Shown one piece after another: positions 33,605 through 44,797 of a DNA stretch of 64,000 nt. Where the stretch lies: positions 132,417,241 to 132,481,240 of the forward strand of contig NC_062218.1 in the NCBI RefSeq assembly GCF_902686445.1, written 5' to 3'. Numbering within the stretch: the stretch's first letter is position 1; each line of letters begins with the position of its first letter. The position numbers were made by a program, and so were the translations under genes. The notes under the pieces were generated by a model. The model was not told the origin of the DNA. It did not search any database and saw nothing but the letters and a program-made list of their open reading frames with translations. The DNA is from Sciurus carolinensis (lineage: Eukaryota > Chordata > Mammalia > Rodentia > Sciuridae).

Positions 33605-34910
33605 GTTTGGTCCATAATCCTGAAAGACACACTCACAAACACCATAACCTTGAATACTGATATCCTGAAAGATCACAATCCCCAAAGTATAAAATCTCTA
33701 ACTTCTAAAATCTCAAAATCCTGAAAAATATAATTATGAAAAAAATTCCTTAGAAAATATTTATTTACACTTTTGAAAGGGATTTATTTGAGAAGCACAT
33801 AAAAACATAACATCCATCCATAGGCTACTTTACACAATAAAATAACACACATATTATTGTAAGCATATTTATGTATGCTTGCAAACAGATAAAAAGCAAA
33901 ATGTACAACTACATATCTTTATGGCTACATTTATTTGAAATTCTGTGGTGGATAGCCTAGGTCTTCTGACAAGATCAATCAAAACCCACAGTGGAAACCA
34001 GGCATGGTGGTATGTGCATGTTTCCAGCTACTGGGAGGCTGAGACAGGAGGATAGTTTGAGGCCCTGTCTTCAAAACAAACAAACAAACATTGTGATGGG
34101 TCACTAGTGCATATTAAGTCACCTAAGAGCAGAGATCCTGAGAAATTTTCTTTCACAAATTCAGATTACAAAATGAATAGCTCTTCATTTATTGAGGAAG
34201 TTTCAACAATTGTACATATACACACAATACTACACACAAAATGAACACTGTGATAACATACCATTTATGGAGTCAAATTTGTAAAGAATGTACAAATTAA
34301 TAAGAATGCTCTGAAAGTCTTTATATAATCTATTCTTCCAGTATAGCAAATGATGTAAAGATGAAATACATAGCATAGCAAACTGTAAAAAAAATAAGGC
34401 TGACAATTCAAAAAAGTGGAAAAAACCCCAACAAGTTAAAAAGGAGAGAGAAAGAAAGTAAAATAAGCAAAACCCAAAAGACAAAAAAGAAAATTTGACA
34501 TGTGATAAAAGTGTTTCACAGGGATAGATTATGAACAATTGCGTGGAAGTAGTCTGTAAGATCAGGAGGATTTTCAGAATCATTAGCTATAGGTTTAAAA
34601 TCTTTCTAAAGAACTAGAGGGATTTCACCAATTAGAAAGAATAACAAAGAGGACAAATGATGCATTTTAGAATTGAAATCTCAGAATTCAACTTTCCAGT
34701 CCTGTTAAGTAGGGTTTGTTTGTTTGTTTGTTTATTTGTTTGTTTTTACAGTGTTAGTTGTAGTTTTGGGATTTTGGCTTTTAGGGTTTCAGAACTATGA
34801 TTTTCAAGATTTTAGACTTGAGGGATTTTAGACTTTAGCTATTTTGATCTTTGGGGATTTCAATTTTCAGAATTATGGTATTGAGGATTGTGTCTTTTGG
34901 AATCATAATC
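33605..34910. repeat. Fold-back element with long inverted ends
   Basis: The left end (about 33605-33735) and right end (about 34770-34910) are imperfect reverse complements. For example, acaatccccaaag near 33677-33689 pairs with ctttggggattt near 34850-34861, and ataatcctgaaagacac near 33612 pairs with gtgtcttttggaatcat near 34890. Both ends are rich in repeated aatcctgaaa / gggattttgg units. The middle has no credible transposase; the 117-residue minus-strand ORF at 34230-34583 is low complexity. This is the layout of a non-autonomous DNA transposon, perhaps Mutator-like. A related fragment lies at about 39365-39440. Confidence 0.55.
33998..34092 (+). mobile_element. B1-like SINE fragment
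   Basis: ccaggcatggtggtatgtgc followed by an (AAAC)n tail; only the B1-type half is present. It lies inside the fold-back element. Confidence 0.7.
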
Positions 34911-35570
34911 AGCACCACCAAAGTTCCTACCTCCCCAAAAGTTTGGATTTATTTCTTTCAAAATCATAGGGAAGTTTTAGTTTCAAAACTTCATTGAATT
35001 TAGGCTATACCTGAGTTGGTTAGCCAACTAACCACGCAAACTGTAGTTGGTTATAAACACTGGAGTTTACATATCAATTTCATTTTTCTATCAGTAAATT
35101 CATAGCTACATTCTATCATCTTTGACAGAATGTTTATAACACTCATAAATTCATTTCCACAGTATTTGCCATTTTTTGCAAGCATAAATTAATAAAATCA
35201 TGTGATTCTTTTGAAGTATAAGCTATTTTTCTCTTGGGTCAGACTTTATATTCATCCCCGTGGACAGTACTGAGAACCATGAGCAGTGAAGAGTCTAAAA
35301 GCAACACGGGAATATTTTGGGTAGATCCAGAAGAGAACAGGCAACTAACCTAGGTGACCTCATTATAGGGTCTTCTCAAAGGTTTCAATTCTTCTCTATA
35401 TTCATTCACTTAAGTTTTGCCTTGGTATCTTGTCTCTTGTTTTAATTGCAGTGAAACTTATATAGTGGAAAATTAATTATAATTTTAATTCTACAAATTT
35501 ATGGGGTACAAACTTTTCTTTCTTCTTTTTCTTTCTTTCTCTCTTTCCCCTTTTCTCTCTCTCTTTCTTT
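34911..35570. other. Spacer sequence, no gene recognised
   Basis: AT-rich, ending in a TC-rich tract (35515-35580). No counterpart is seen in the right half. Confidence 0.45.
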
Positions 35571-35576
35571 CTGTCT

Positions 35577-35650
35577 TTCTTGTGCCAGGATTAAACCCAG
35601 GGCCTCATGGATACTAAGCAATTTTTCACTGAGCTACACTTCAAACCCAA
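35577..35650 (-). mobile_element. ID SINE fragment
   Basis: Reverse ID unit (gtgccaggattaaaccca to gagctacacttcaaaccc) following a TC-rich tail. Confidence 0.65.
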
Positions 35651-35699
35651 TGTAATAATCTGATACATGTGTATAGTATGTAATCATCAAATCAGAGTT

Positions 35700-36930
35700 T
35701 TAATATCTCTGTATCCTTAAACAATAAAATTTAAAAAATTTGCTTGATTTAAATTTTTATTATTTATTATAATAACCATACAAATGCATAGTGTGCAGTG
35801 GGATGTTTCAATGCATGTATAAAATATGCACTGCTCAAATCAAGATAATGTTTCCATAAGTTCTAGTGTTCTACAAATAGCAGGGAGACTGTAGTTCACA
35901 ACAACCTGTTATGTATTTTATGAATAACTGAAAGAGAGGTGCTCAAAGATTCAAAACACAAACAAATAATAAAACTAATTAATTTAAAGTGAAAAATTCA
36001 GTGTCATTTACTATATTTACAATGAAGTACAACTACCACCTCTGCTTCCAAAACATTTCTATCACTCCAGAAGGAAATCCTACAACTGTTTAGCAATGAC
36101 TCCTAATCTGCTCAATCTTTAGCAACTGCAACCTGCTTTCTGTCTTTATGGATTTACCTATTCTGGATATTTTTTTGGAAATGGAATCATATGATATTTT
36201 GTATCTGGTTGTTTTCTTCTAGCATTTTTCAATATTTACCACACTGTATCCTGTGTCAGTATTTCATTCCCTTCAAGGTTATTCCATTGTATGTAATTAC
36301 TACAACTTGTTTATCCATTCATCTGTTATTGAACACTGGGTTGTTTCCACCTCTTATCTGTTACGAATAATGCTGCTGTGAGTACAAGTATTTGATTACC
36401 CGTTTTCAGTTCTGTTGAGAGTGAAATTGCTAGGCCATATTGTCATTCTGTTTATAATCTAACTTTTTCCTTAGTGGCTACACTATTTTACAGTATCATC
36501 AGCAACATGTGAGGGTTCCAATTTCTCCACATTCTTGCCAACAATTTGTTTTTCTATTTTGTTTCTAGCTGTCCTTAAGTGTGTATAACGTGTTATCTTA
36601 TGGTGAGGGTTTTTTTTGTTTTGTTTTGTTTGTTTTTGGTACCAGGGATTAAACTCAGGGGCATTTAACCACTGAGTCACATCCACAGCCCTTCTTATAT
36701 TTTATTGAGTCAGGATTTTGCTAAGTCACTTAGGACCTCACTAAATTACTAAGGCTGGCTTTAAACTCAGGATCCTCCTGCCTCAGCCTTCCAAGCTGCT
36801 GGGATTACAGGCATGCACCACTGAGCCTGGTTCATTGTGGTTTTGATTTGCACTTCCCTGATGACTAATGATATTGAGCATTATTTCATGTGCTTTTTGT
36901 TCATTTGTAACTTTATCCATTTAAAAAATT
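35700..36930 (-). mobile_element. Old L1 3' end, minus strand
   Basis: Text from about 36080 onward is the classical reverse L1 3' end (atccattcatctgttattga, then ttgtggttttgatttgca), diverged from the young family. Split by a SINE at 36612-36838. Confidence 0.75.
36612..36838 (-). mobile_element. Dimeric B1/ID SINE
   Basis: Reverse copy in the old L1, with L1 text resuming directly after it (ttcattgtggttttgatttg). Confidence 0.85.
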
Positions 36931-36931
36931 G

Positions 36932-39236
36932 AATTTGTTTTAATTAGCTATATATGACAGTAGAATGCACTTTGATACATCATATATAATGGAGTATGAT
37001 TTCTCATTCTTCTGGTTATACATGATGTTGAATCCCACCCATCATGTATTGTGTACATAGAGTAATAATGTCTGATTCATTCTACTATCCTTCCTAGCTC
37101 CATACCCCCTCCTTCAATCCCCACTACCTAAAGTAACTCTATTCTTTCCTAGCGCCCCCCCCCCCCATTGTGAATTAGCATCTGCATATCAGAGAAAACA
37201 TTTGGCTTTTGTTTTTTGGGGGTTGACTTATTTCACTTAGCATGATATTCTCCAACTCCATCCATTTACTGGCAAATGCCATTTATTTGATGAACACCTA
37301 GGTTGGTTCATAGTTTAGCTATTGTGAATTGAGATGCTATAAACATTGATGTGGCTACATCACTACAGTATGCTGATTTTAAGTCCTTTTGGTGTATACT
37401 AGGAGTAGGATAACTGGGTCAAATGGTGGTTCCACTCCAAGTTTTCTGTGGAATCTTTATACTGTTTTCCATAATGATTGCACTAATTTGCAGTCCCACC
37501 AGCAATATATGAGTGCTCCTTTTTCCCCACATCCTGACCAACATTTATTGTTGTTTGTATTCTTGATAATTGCCATTCTGACTGGGATGAGATGAAATAC
37601 AAATCTCTTTGATTTGTATTTCTCTAATTGCCAGAGATGTTGAATATTTTTTCTTATATTTGTTGATCGATTGTATTTCTTTTTCTGTGAAGTGTCTGTT
37701 CAGTTCCTTGACTCATTTATTAACTGGGTTATTTGTTTTTTTGGTGTTAAGTGTTTAAAGTTTTTTATATATCCTGGAGATTAATGCTTTATCTGAGGTG
37801 TACGTAGTAAAGATTTTCTCCCATTCTGTAGGCTCTCTCTTCACATTATTGATTGTTTCCTTTGCTGAGAAGAAGATTTTTAGTTTGGGTTTGTCCCATT
37901 TATTAATTCTTCATTTCACTTCTTGTGCTTTAGAAGTCTTGTTAACGAAGTCACATCCTAAGCCGACATGGTGAAGATTAGGGCCTACTTTTTCCTCTGT
38001 TAGGTGCAGGATCTCTGGTCTATCGCCTAAGTCTTTGATCCACTTTGAGTTGAGTTTTGTGCAGAGTGAGAAATAGGAGTTATTTTCATTTTATAAAAGA
38101 GTTTCCAGTTTCCCCAGCACTATGTGTTGAAGAGGCTATCTTCTCCAATGTATGTTTATGGTGCTCTTGTTTAATGTGAGATAACAGTACTTATATGGGT
38201 TTGTCTATATGTCTTCTATTCTTTTCCATTGGTCTTCATGTCTGTTATTGAGCCATACCATGCCATTTTTGTTACTATAGTTTTGTGTAATTTAAGATCT
38301 GGTATTTGTGATGCCTCCTGTTTCACTTTTCTCAATGAGGATTGCTTTGGCTATTCCAAGCCTCTTGTTTTTCTGAATGAATTTAATGATTACTTTTTCT
38401 GTTTCTTCATTGGAATTTTAGTAGGCATTGCCTTAATCTGTATAGCGCGGTTTTGGTAGCATGGCCATTTTGACAATATTAACATAGAAGATCTTTCTAT
38501 CTTCTAAGATATTCTTCAGTCTCTTTCTTTAGTGTTCTGTAGTTTTCATTGTAAAGATCCTTGATCACTTTTTTTTAGATTGATTCCCAAATATTTTATT
38601 TTTGAGGCTATTATGAATGGGATAGTTTTCCTAGTTTCTCTTTCAGTTGATTCATCACTGATGTATAGGAAGACGTTTGATTTATAGGTGTTGAATTTAT
38701 ATCCTGCTAACTTTGCTGAATTCATTAATGAGTTCTAGAAGTTTTGTGGTGGAATTTTTTGGATCTTCTAAATATAGAATCATGTTGTTGGCAAATAGTG
38801 ATAGTTTGAATTCTTTTCCTAGCCTTATCCCTTCAGTTTCTTATTCCTGTGTAATTGCTCTGGTTAGAGTTTAAAGGACTATGTTGAATAGAAGTGGTGA
38901 AGGAGGGTTTCTTTGTCTTGTTCCAATTTTTACAGGAAATACTTACAATTTTTCTCCATTTAGAATGATCTCGGCCTTGGGTTTAGCATGGATAGCTTTT
39001 ACAATGTTGGGGTATGTTCCTACTATCCTTAGTTTTTCTAGTGTTTTGAGAACACTAGTTGCTGTATTTTGTCAAAATTTTTTTCTGCCTCTATTAAGAC
39101 AATCATGTGATTCTTTAAGTCTATTGATGTGATGTATTACATTTATTGATTTCCATATGTTGAACCCCTTGCATCTCTGGGATGAACCCCACTTGATCAT
39201 GGTGCATTATCTTTTTAATATAATTTTTATTTGCCT
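36932..39236 (-). mobile_element. L1, 5'-truncated, 2.3 kb, minus strand
   Basis: 3' UTR with a 12-base C run (37155-37166), then ORF2 C-terminal and reverse transcriptase regions up to about 39236, parallel to 14240-16690 of the full-length L1. It has many stops and indels. It sits over the centre of the inverted duplication. Confidence 0.85.
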
Positions 39237-39239
39237 TTT

Positions 39240-39362
39240 TCTTTTCTTTTTTTAAAGTTAATTAATTAATTATTTTTTACAGACTGCATTTTGATTCATT
39301 GTACACAAATGGGGTACATCATTTCATTTCTATGGTTGTACATGATGTAGATTCATATCATC
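39240..39362 (-). mobile_element. Short L1 3' end fragment
   Basis: Reverse L1 terminus (cattttgattcattgtacac to tggttgtacatgatgtag) with an AT-rich tail, joined to a fragment resembling the fold-back element. Confidence 0.65.
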
Positions 39363-39662
39363 ATTGTCCTTCCTCAGGATTCGACTTTCCACTCCTGTTA
39401 TGTAGTTTTTTCATGTCAATTGTGATTTTTGGTATTTTGGCTTTCAGAGTTTTAACATTACACTGCTACAAGTAAACATATGAAATTGGGTATTTTATAC
39501 AAATCAAAACTTTACTTCTCAGAGTTCTAGAGGCTGGGAAGTCCAAGTTCAAGGCTCTAGCATTTGATGATGAAAACTTCAGTTTAAAAATGTATCATTG
39601 GTCTTCATTGGTACTCGTTCTAACCAGAGAAATTTCAGGACTATTTTTTGTTTGTGTGTTTC

Positions 39663-39845
39663 CTTTTTTTTTTTTTTTTTTTTGGAACTGGGGATTGAAC
39701 CCAAGGGTGCTTAATCATTGAGCAACATCTCCAGCCGTTTTTATTTTTTATTTTGAGATAGGATTTCACTAAGTTGCTTAGGGCCTTGCTAAGTTGCTAA
39801 GGTTAGCTTTGAACTTGTGATCCTCCTGCCTCAGCCTCCCAAGTC
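39663..39845 (-). mobile_element. Dimeric B1/ID SINE
   Basis: Reverse copy with an about 20-base T run. No counterpart is seen on the left. Confidence 0.85.
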
Positions 39846-40325
39846 ACAAATTTCAGGAGTTTTTAATGAATTAAAGCAGCAGTTGCCTGAGGAAGCAAGT
39901 GACATTATTGATTGGTATGAAAATAATTATGTGTAAAACACATTTACACAATAATTTGCTGTCTGATTACCAATATTGCTTCTGCCTCATTTGTATTGCA
40001 TACATGAGTGCATGAAGAACAGATCTTCATGTACCCAAAACAACACAGAAGCATGGCACAGAAAAAATCGATAGGGAATGCTCATGTCAGTGTAGATCAA
40101 ATATCACAGAAGACTTTTAAAAATAGAAGCACCATGTAGAAAATTGATGTTAACATATTATCCATGAACACCATGTCCTAAGAGAAAAAAAAAAAGCAGC
40201 TAGCTCAATGTGATACAAGATTTTAAAGTAAAACTAATGATTGTTAAAATTCTTCAGATCTTACTGACTTCTTCCATGCAATTGTTCATAATCTATTCCT
40301 GTGATACACTTTTCACTTCAAATTT
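39846..40325. other. No gene; inner edge of the right arm
   Basis: AT-rich. Its last about 90 bases (40240-40325) match 34500-34600 in reverse complement, the innermost paired block I can recognise. Confidence 0.5.
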
Positions 40326-40327
40326 TT

Positions 40328-40712
40328 GTATGTGGATGCTAATCCACAACAAGGGAGGGGAAGATTAGAAGTTCATTGAACTAGACAAAGGGGAATGAAG
40401 GGAAGGGAAGTGGGGTGGCAATAGGAAAGACAGTAGAATGAATTGGACATATCTTCCTTATTCCTTTTTTCTTTTTTTTGGTTGGTGCTGAGGATTGAAC
40501 CCAGGGCCTTGTGCTTGTGAGGCAAGCACTCTACTAACAGAGCTATATCCTCATCCCTGGACATATCTTTCTTATCCTCATGTATAAATACACAACAATG
40601 TAGCTCTATATCACGTACAACCACAATAATGGGATCCTAATAGGAACAAGTTATACTTATTCTATGTATGTGTAATATTTCAAAATACACTCTACTGTCA
40701 TATAAAAAATTA
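40328..40712 (+). mobile_element. L1 3' end, 5'-truncated
   Basis: 3' UTR with a G-rich tract and a conserved end (atacactctactgtcatat), then an A-rich tail. Contains an ID insertion at 40464-40559. Confidence 0.8.
40464..40559 (-). mobile_element. ID SINE inside the L1 tail
   Basis: Reverse ID unit flanked by ggacatatcttcctta (40445-40460) and ggacatatctttctta (40559-40574), a 16-bp target duplication with one mismatch. Confidence 0.88.
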
Positions 40713-40744
40713 AAAAGTTGAAACGAAAAGAATACATTAGTATC

Positions 40745-41335
40745 AAAAATATTTTTTGAGATAGGAGTCTCACTAAGTTGCCCAGGCTGTCCTTGAATTT
40801 GTGATCCTCCTGCCTCAACCTCCCTCTGTTGTGCCCAGCGGCTCGAGACCCCACAAAGACCACCAGAGACCACGATCAATGCAAGCAACAAAGAGTCATT
40901 TATTAGCAAGCTCGAGCCTGGTCCTCCGCGCACTTGGTAACCGGTGACGCTAAGAGGCCCCGAGCCGTTGTTTAGCAGGGTTTTTATAATGAAAGGCAAG
41001 CAGTTTTTCAGTGTTCTTTTAATTGGTTAACATATAAAATTGTATACAAAGCATGTGAGTTTAAGTTCTGGGTCACCCTGACCTCCAAGAGGAGGGTTGT
41101 CATTATCTTTAAGTTTGCTTTTTGTGCCAGCAAAGTTTGCTTTTGGGTCAGCTACCTGGCCTTTACAAATAAGATAAGAGACAAAAATTCTTTGCGGCTT
41201 TTATGAGGGGTTGAGGGCAGTTTGGGGAGAGCCTCGTATTTACACAGGTGCAAGCTTTTTCTATCTTTTTACCTCAGCCTCCAGAGTTGCTGGGATTAAG
41301 GCATGCACCAATGAGCCCCGTTAGAAATACTGTCC
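40745..41335 (-). mobile_element. Dimeric B1/ID SINE, split by an LTR
   Basis: Reverse B1 half at 40745-40826 and its continuation at 41271-41335 (acctcagcctccagagttgc). Counterpart of the intact copy at 32733-32926. Confidence 0.8.
40827..41246 (-). mobile_element. Solo LTR, ERVK-like, right arm only
   Basis: TG...CA ends with a tttata (reverse TATA) near 40983. It is inserted in a SINE that is intact in the left arm. About 24 bp of unexplained sequence separates its right end from the SINE continuation. Confidence 0.7.
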
Positions 41336-41504
41336 TTTGACGTCCTGTCAAAAGAACATGAAAATACTCTGCTGATGAAATAAAGTCAAGCTTATTACTT
41401 ACATAGTAAAGGTAAACACCCTCTACACAGAATCTCAGTGACATTTCAGAAGAGAAAGATCAAGAGTATAAGAGTAGATGTGTAATAGAGTTTTAGAATA
41501 TGGA

Positions 41505-41580
41505 TTTTTTGTTGTTGTTGGTACTGGGGTAGAAAGCCAGGTCTTGCATGTGTTCCATCACTGAACTATATCCACATCCC
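41505..41580 (-). mobile_element. ID SINE, shared with the left arm
   Basis: Reverse ID unit; counterpart of 32275-32345. Confidence 0.65.
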
Positions 41581-41703
41581 ATCATCTGGATATGAAAGAC
41601 TTGAAATGGCTCTCGCAATGCAGGGATCTGACTGGAACTGGTGAAAATTCTAGGATACAGGTATCCTAGTGAGGCATAGTGAGCACGAATTATGGAGGAA
41701 TTT

Positions 41704-42133
41704 TGTGGGTGTCCTTTCTGCCACCTGTGTGTGGAGGAGAAAAGTGTTAACTGCTGGAGGAGGATGTTGGTGGTTTTTTTTTTTATTACCCCAAAAACTT
41801 ATTTACTCAATGAACACACAAGAGTCAATACTCTTTATAAGAGATGGGGTGTGACAGTCTGGCCATACCAGCTCTGGTTTTTTTACTACAACCTGGAGTT
41901 GCTCAACTCTCCTTTATTTATAACATACAGGTAAAGGGGGCATGGACTGGGAGGAGCTTCTTCTGTGATGGACAGAATAGGGTGGAGTTAGGGGAGCCAT
42001 ACTCTTGGGGGAAAATTCTAGAAGGAGACACTCCTGCAGGGCCACATGCCTCCTGCCTGTTCCTAGAAGCCAGGCCTCTGTGTCACATGGCTCAATCTAG
42101 TCTGATTCTGCTAAATAAGGACAGGTTCCCACA
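41704..42133 (-). mobile_element. Solo ERVK-type LTR (copy C), right arm only
   Basis: Same family as 1808-2251 and 9031-9486. The flanking hexamers gaattt (41698-41703) and gaatct (42134-42139) fit the 6-bp duplication of ERVK. The left arm (about 32160-32180) shows the unoccupied site. Confidence 0.85.
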
Positions 42134-42138
42134 GAATC

Positions 42139-42143
42139 TGGTT

Positions 42144-42174
<31 letters not shown>

Positions 42175-42392
42175 GTTTTTTGAATCAGAGATTTAACCCC
42201 AGGGTGCTTTATCACTAAGCAACATCCCCAGCTCTTCCGATTTTTAATTTTGAGACAGGGTCTCACTAAGTTGCTTAGGGCCTCACTAAATTGCTGAGGC
42301 CTGGTTTTGAACTTGGAATCAAACAAGGCATCTCAAACTTGCCTCGGCCTCCTTAGTTGCTGGGATCACAGGTATGTGCCAGTGTGCCTGGT
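42139..42392 (-). mobile_element. Dimeric B1/ID SINE, right arm only
   Basis: Reverse copy with a (TTTTG)n tail directly beside the LTR. The ggaatct motif recurs on its far side. It inserted at the same spot as the LTR, after the duplication. Confidence 0.85.
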
Positions 42393-43514
42393 GACATGAA
42401 GGAATCTTGATGAGAAAGTAGTTGTTTGATAAGCAGCTGAATTTGGCCAATTGATTCATCTGTTGTCCTGCAAAGTGGACTGATTAACAGTCTATTCTTC
42501 AGACATCTGACAATAAGGTTATGTTCTGATGTATAGCCTCATGTCCTGGGCAAAAATTTCCTGGGCGGCCTTGATGTGGCGGCCTTGTTTTGAGTCTTGC
42601 TAATTAAGCCATATGCGGGTAGATGGTCTTAGTTCTTTCTAGATACTGACTCTACATTGGTACTAGTTCCTTTTGACCAAAACCATGACTCTGGTCTACC
42701 AGTCAAAGTGGGGGCTTATGGTGATGTGATAAGTGTTGTTTTGTCCCAAGTTCAAACACAATGATCTCACTATGTCTGTAAACATCCCATGAGGTTATTT
42801 CCCAGATCCTTAAAGTACATTTGGAATAGACATAATAAGCAACTGGTGGAAACCCATATTTCTTCCCTGGATGAGTTTCATTATGGTAGGAAGACAAATA
42901 GAAACTCAAGAACTTCCATTGCTTGCCAGGTCAGTAAACTAAAATCAATACTGCATCCCTGGGGGGAATTACAGGTATTACTGCCATCGTAAACTTAAAA
43001 TGTGCGCATATTTTTTACTTGTACAGAAGGCAAATATATCTAAGAAAATTGCTATTGATTATGTGAAGTTAATTAGATGATGCCTCTAATCATAGTCTAT
43101 GTTACTGTTGTCATCGTCCTTACTGAAAGAATTCAATTTTTCCCTTTATGCTTGGTATGCTCCTTATTAACCTAGAATTTTTACACTCTCAGAACAATTA
43201 CCATGCTGATTTGCAGAGGAAAAAGTTCTAACTGGCCAGCATCTGCTTCTTAGTGGTCTCATACCAGAGGTTCTTCTCTAAATTCTTAATGTACCAGAAC
43301 CAACCATACAGCACTCAGCCTAGGTCCCAACTTTGGATATTTTTTGTGTCCTCTAAACTCTTGAGGTACCAGCACAAATCAAGGTAAGGCAGCCTTCTTA
43401 GAGGCTTGTGGAGTGGAATCCTATAGGTCCGGTTGTGAAATATGAATACCGGGTGGTCAATGTTCACTCCTCATATGTTTAAGCACCAAGAACCCAGATT
43501 TCAACAACCCTAAC

Positions 43515-43703
43515 CAATGGCAGACATGGTGGCACATGCTTGTAACCCAACAACTTGGGAGGCTGAGGCAAGAGGATTGGAAGTTTGTGGTCAACCTCAC
43601 CTACTTAGTTAGACCCTCAGCAACTCAGCAAAACCCTGCTTTAAGATGAAAATAAGGACTTGTGGTGTAAAAGCACTCCTGGGTTCTATCCCCACTACCC
43701 CAC
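43515..43703 (+). mobile_element. Dimeric B1/ID SINE, shared with the left arm
   Basis: Forward copy; counterpart of 29655-29868, with a short (CA)n tail. The following about 250 bp (43745-43990) is missing on the left. Confidence 0.8.
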
Positions 43704-44004
43704 CACACACACACACACAAAATCAATACACCTAAATTTCTACCTTTGTTTCCTCTATCCCAGTGATAGTAATTCATACTGTGTTTTTTTTCCTTCTGTT
43801 ATCCCATTCAACTCACCACAATTTGGTTTGCAAGTTCTTTACTTCAAAGTTTATCTGTCGAAATAATGTGTTTTAATTCCTGATTGGATTTTGACTGATA
43901 ATAAGTCTGACATGTCTCAAATTATATCTTTATTTCCATTTCTAATCTTCATCCTCCAAAACATACATAGTTTTATAGTTGCAGAACTTGAAATACTGGG
44001 AAGA

Positions 44005-44178
44005 GTTGGGTGTGGTGGCACACACTTATAATTCCAGTGATTCAGGAAGCTGAGGCAGGAGGATTGCATGTTTGGAGCCAGCCTGGGCAACTTATAGAGA
44101 CTCTTTCAAAATAAAATAAAAATAGCAGGAGACTGTGGTAGAGCACCCCTGAGTTCAATCCCCAGTATCAGAAAAAAT
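44005..44178 (+). mobile_element. Dimeric B1/ID SINE, shared with the left arm
   Basis: Forward copy; counterpart of 29365-29550. Confidence 0.85.
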
Positions 44179-44797
44179 GCTTCATAGATATTGCTTTATT
44201 TGATGCTTTCTTCTTGAATTTATTAAATAAAGTTTTATTGAGCAACTGCTATTCATAAGGCACAGAGCCACATATTGCTAATGCACAAATAAACAAGACA
44301 TGAGACCCACAGAGGTAACATTTAAACAGTAAGAGTCTATTTTCATTTCTTAAAGGAGTCTTTGTAAAGTCTCAAATGGAGCATGGGAGAAGGCTAAGTA
44401 CTATTTAAGAAGAATTGTAGAGACTCTATTTCTACCATCTGGAAAGTTTCCATTGAAGATATCCATATTTATTAACTTGAATCATTTAACATCACTTTCA
44501 TATAGAAGGTATGTAATGGAAATAGAAAGCACTCAATAAGAGACAGGAATTATAGAGACGATTTTAAAAATAGAGTGAATTTAGTTGAAGGATGTTATAA
44601 ACAATAAAAAAATACAATAAAAACAATGCATTGCTAAAGCATGAGGTTTTAGACTTACATGTGTGAAATCCCTGTGAGGTAGGACAGATGTTATGATTCT
44701 TATTCAATGAAGAGTACATAGACATTCACAAAGTGTAGTGAATTACTGATGCTACCCAGTCAGGAGATAGCACAGCCAGATCCAAGACCCTGGCTCC

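Larger units (their letters stand above)
12930..34610 (+). repeat. Left arm of a large inverted duplication
   Basis: Sequence matched in reverse complement by 40225-53760. Anchors I aligned: 12955-13100 with about 53605-53740, 21229-21500 with 53340-53590, 22780-23700 with 50250-51250, 24420-24780 with 49380-49720, 27290-29330 with 44200-46240, 29930-30200 with 43190-43430, 31556-32260 with 42400-42990, and 34500-34600 with 40240-40325. The arm is interrupted by an 8.1-kb insertion block (about 13103-21228) and several smaller left-only insertions. It carries the plus-strand OR2V gene. The outer end near 12.93 kb is approximate. Confidence 0.9.

Noticed and set aside
34230..34583. 117-residue minus-strand ORF rich in Phe, Leu and Ser within the fold-back element
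   Set aside because: Translation of an A/G-rich strand in reverse gives low-complexity hydrophobic sequence. No transposase motif is seen.
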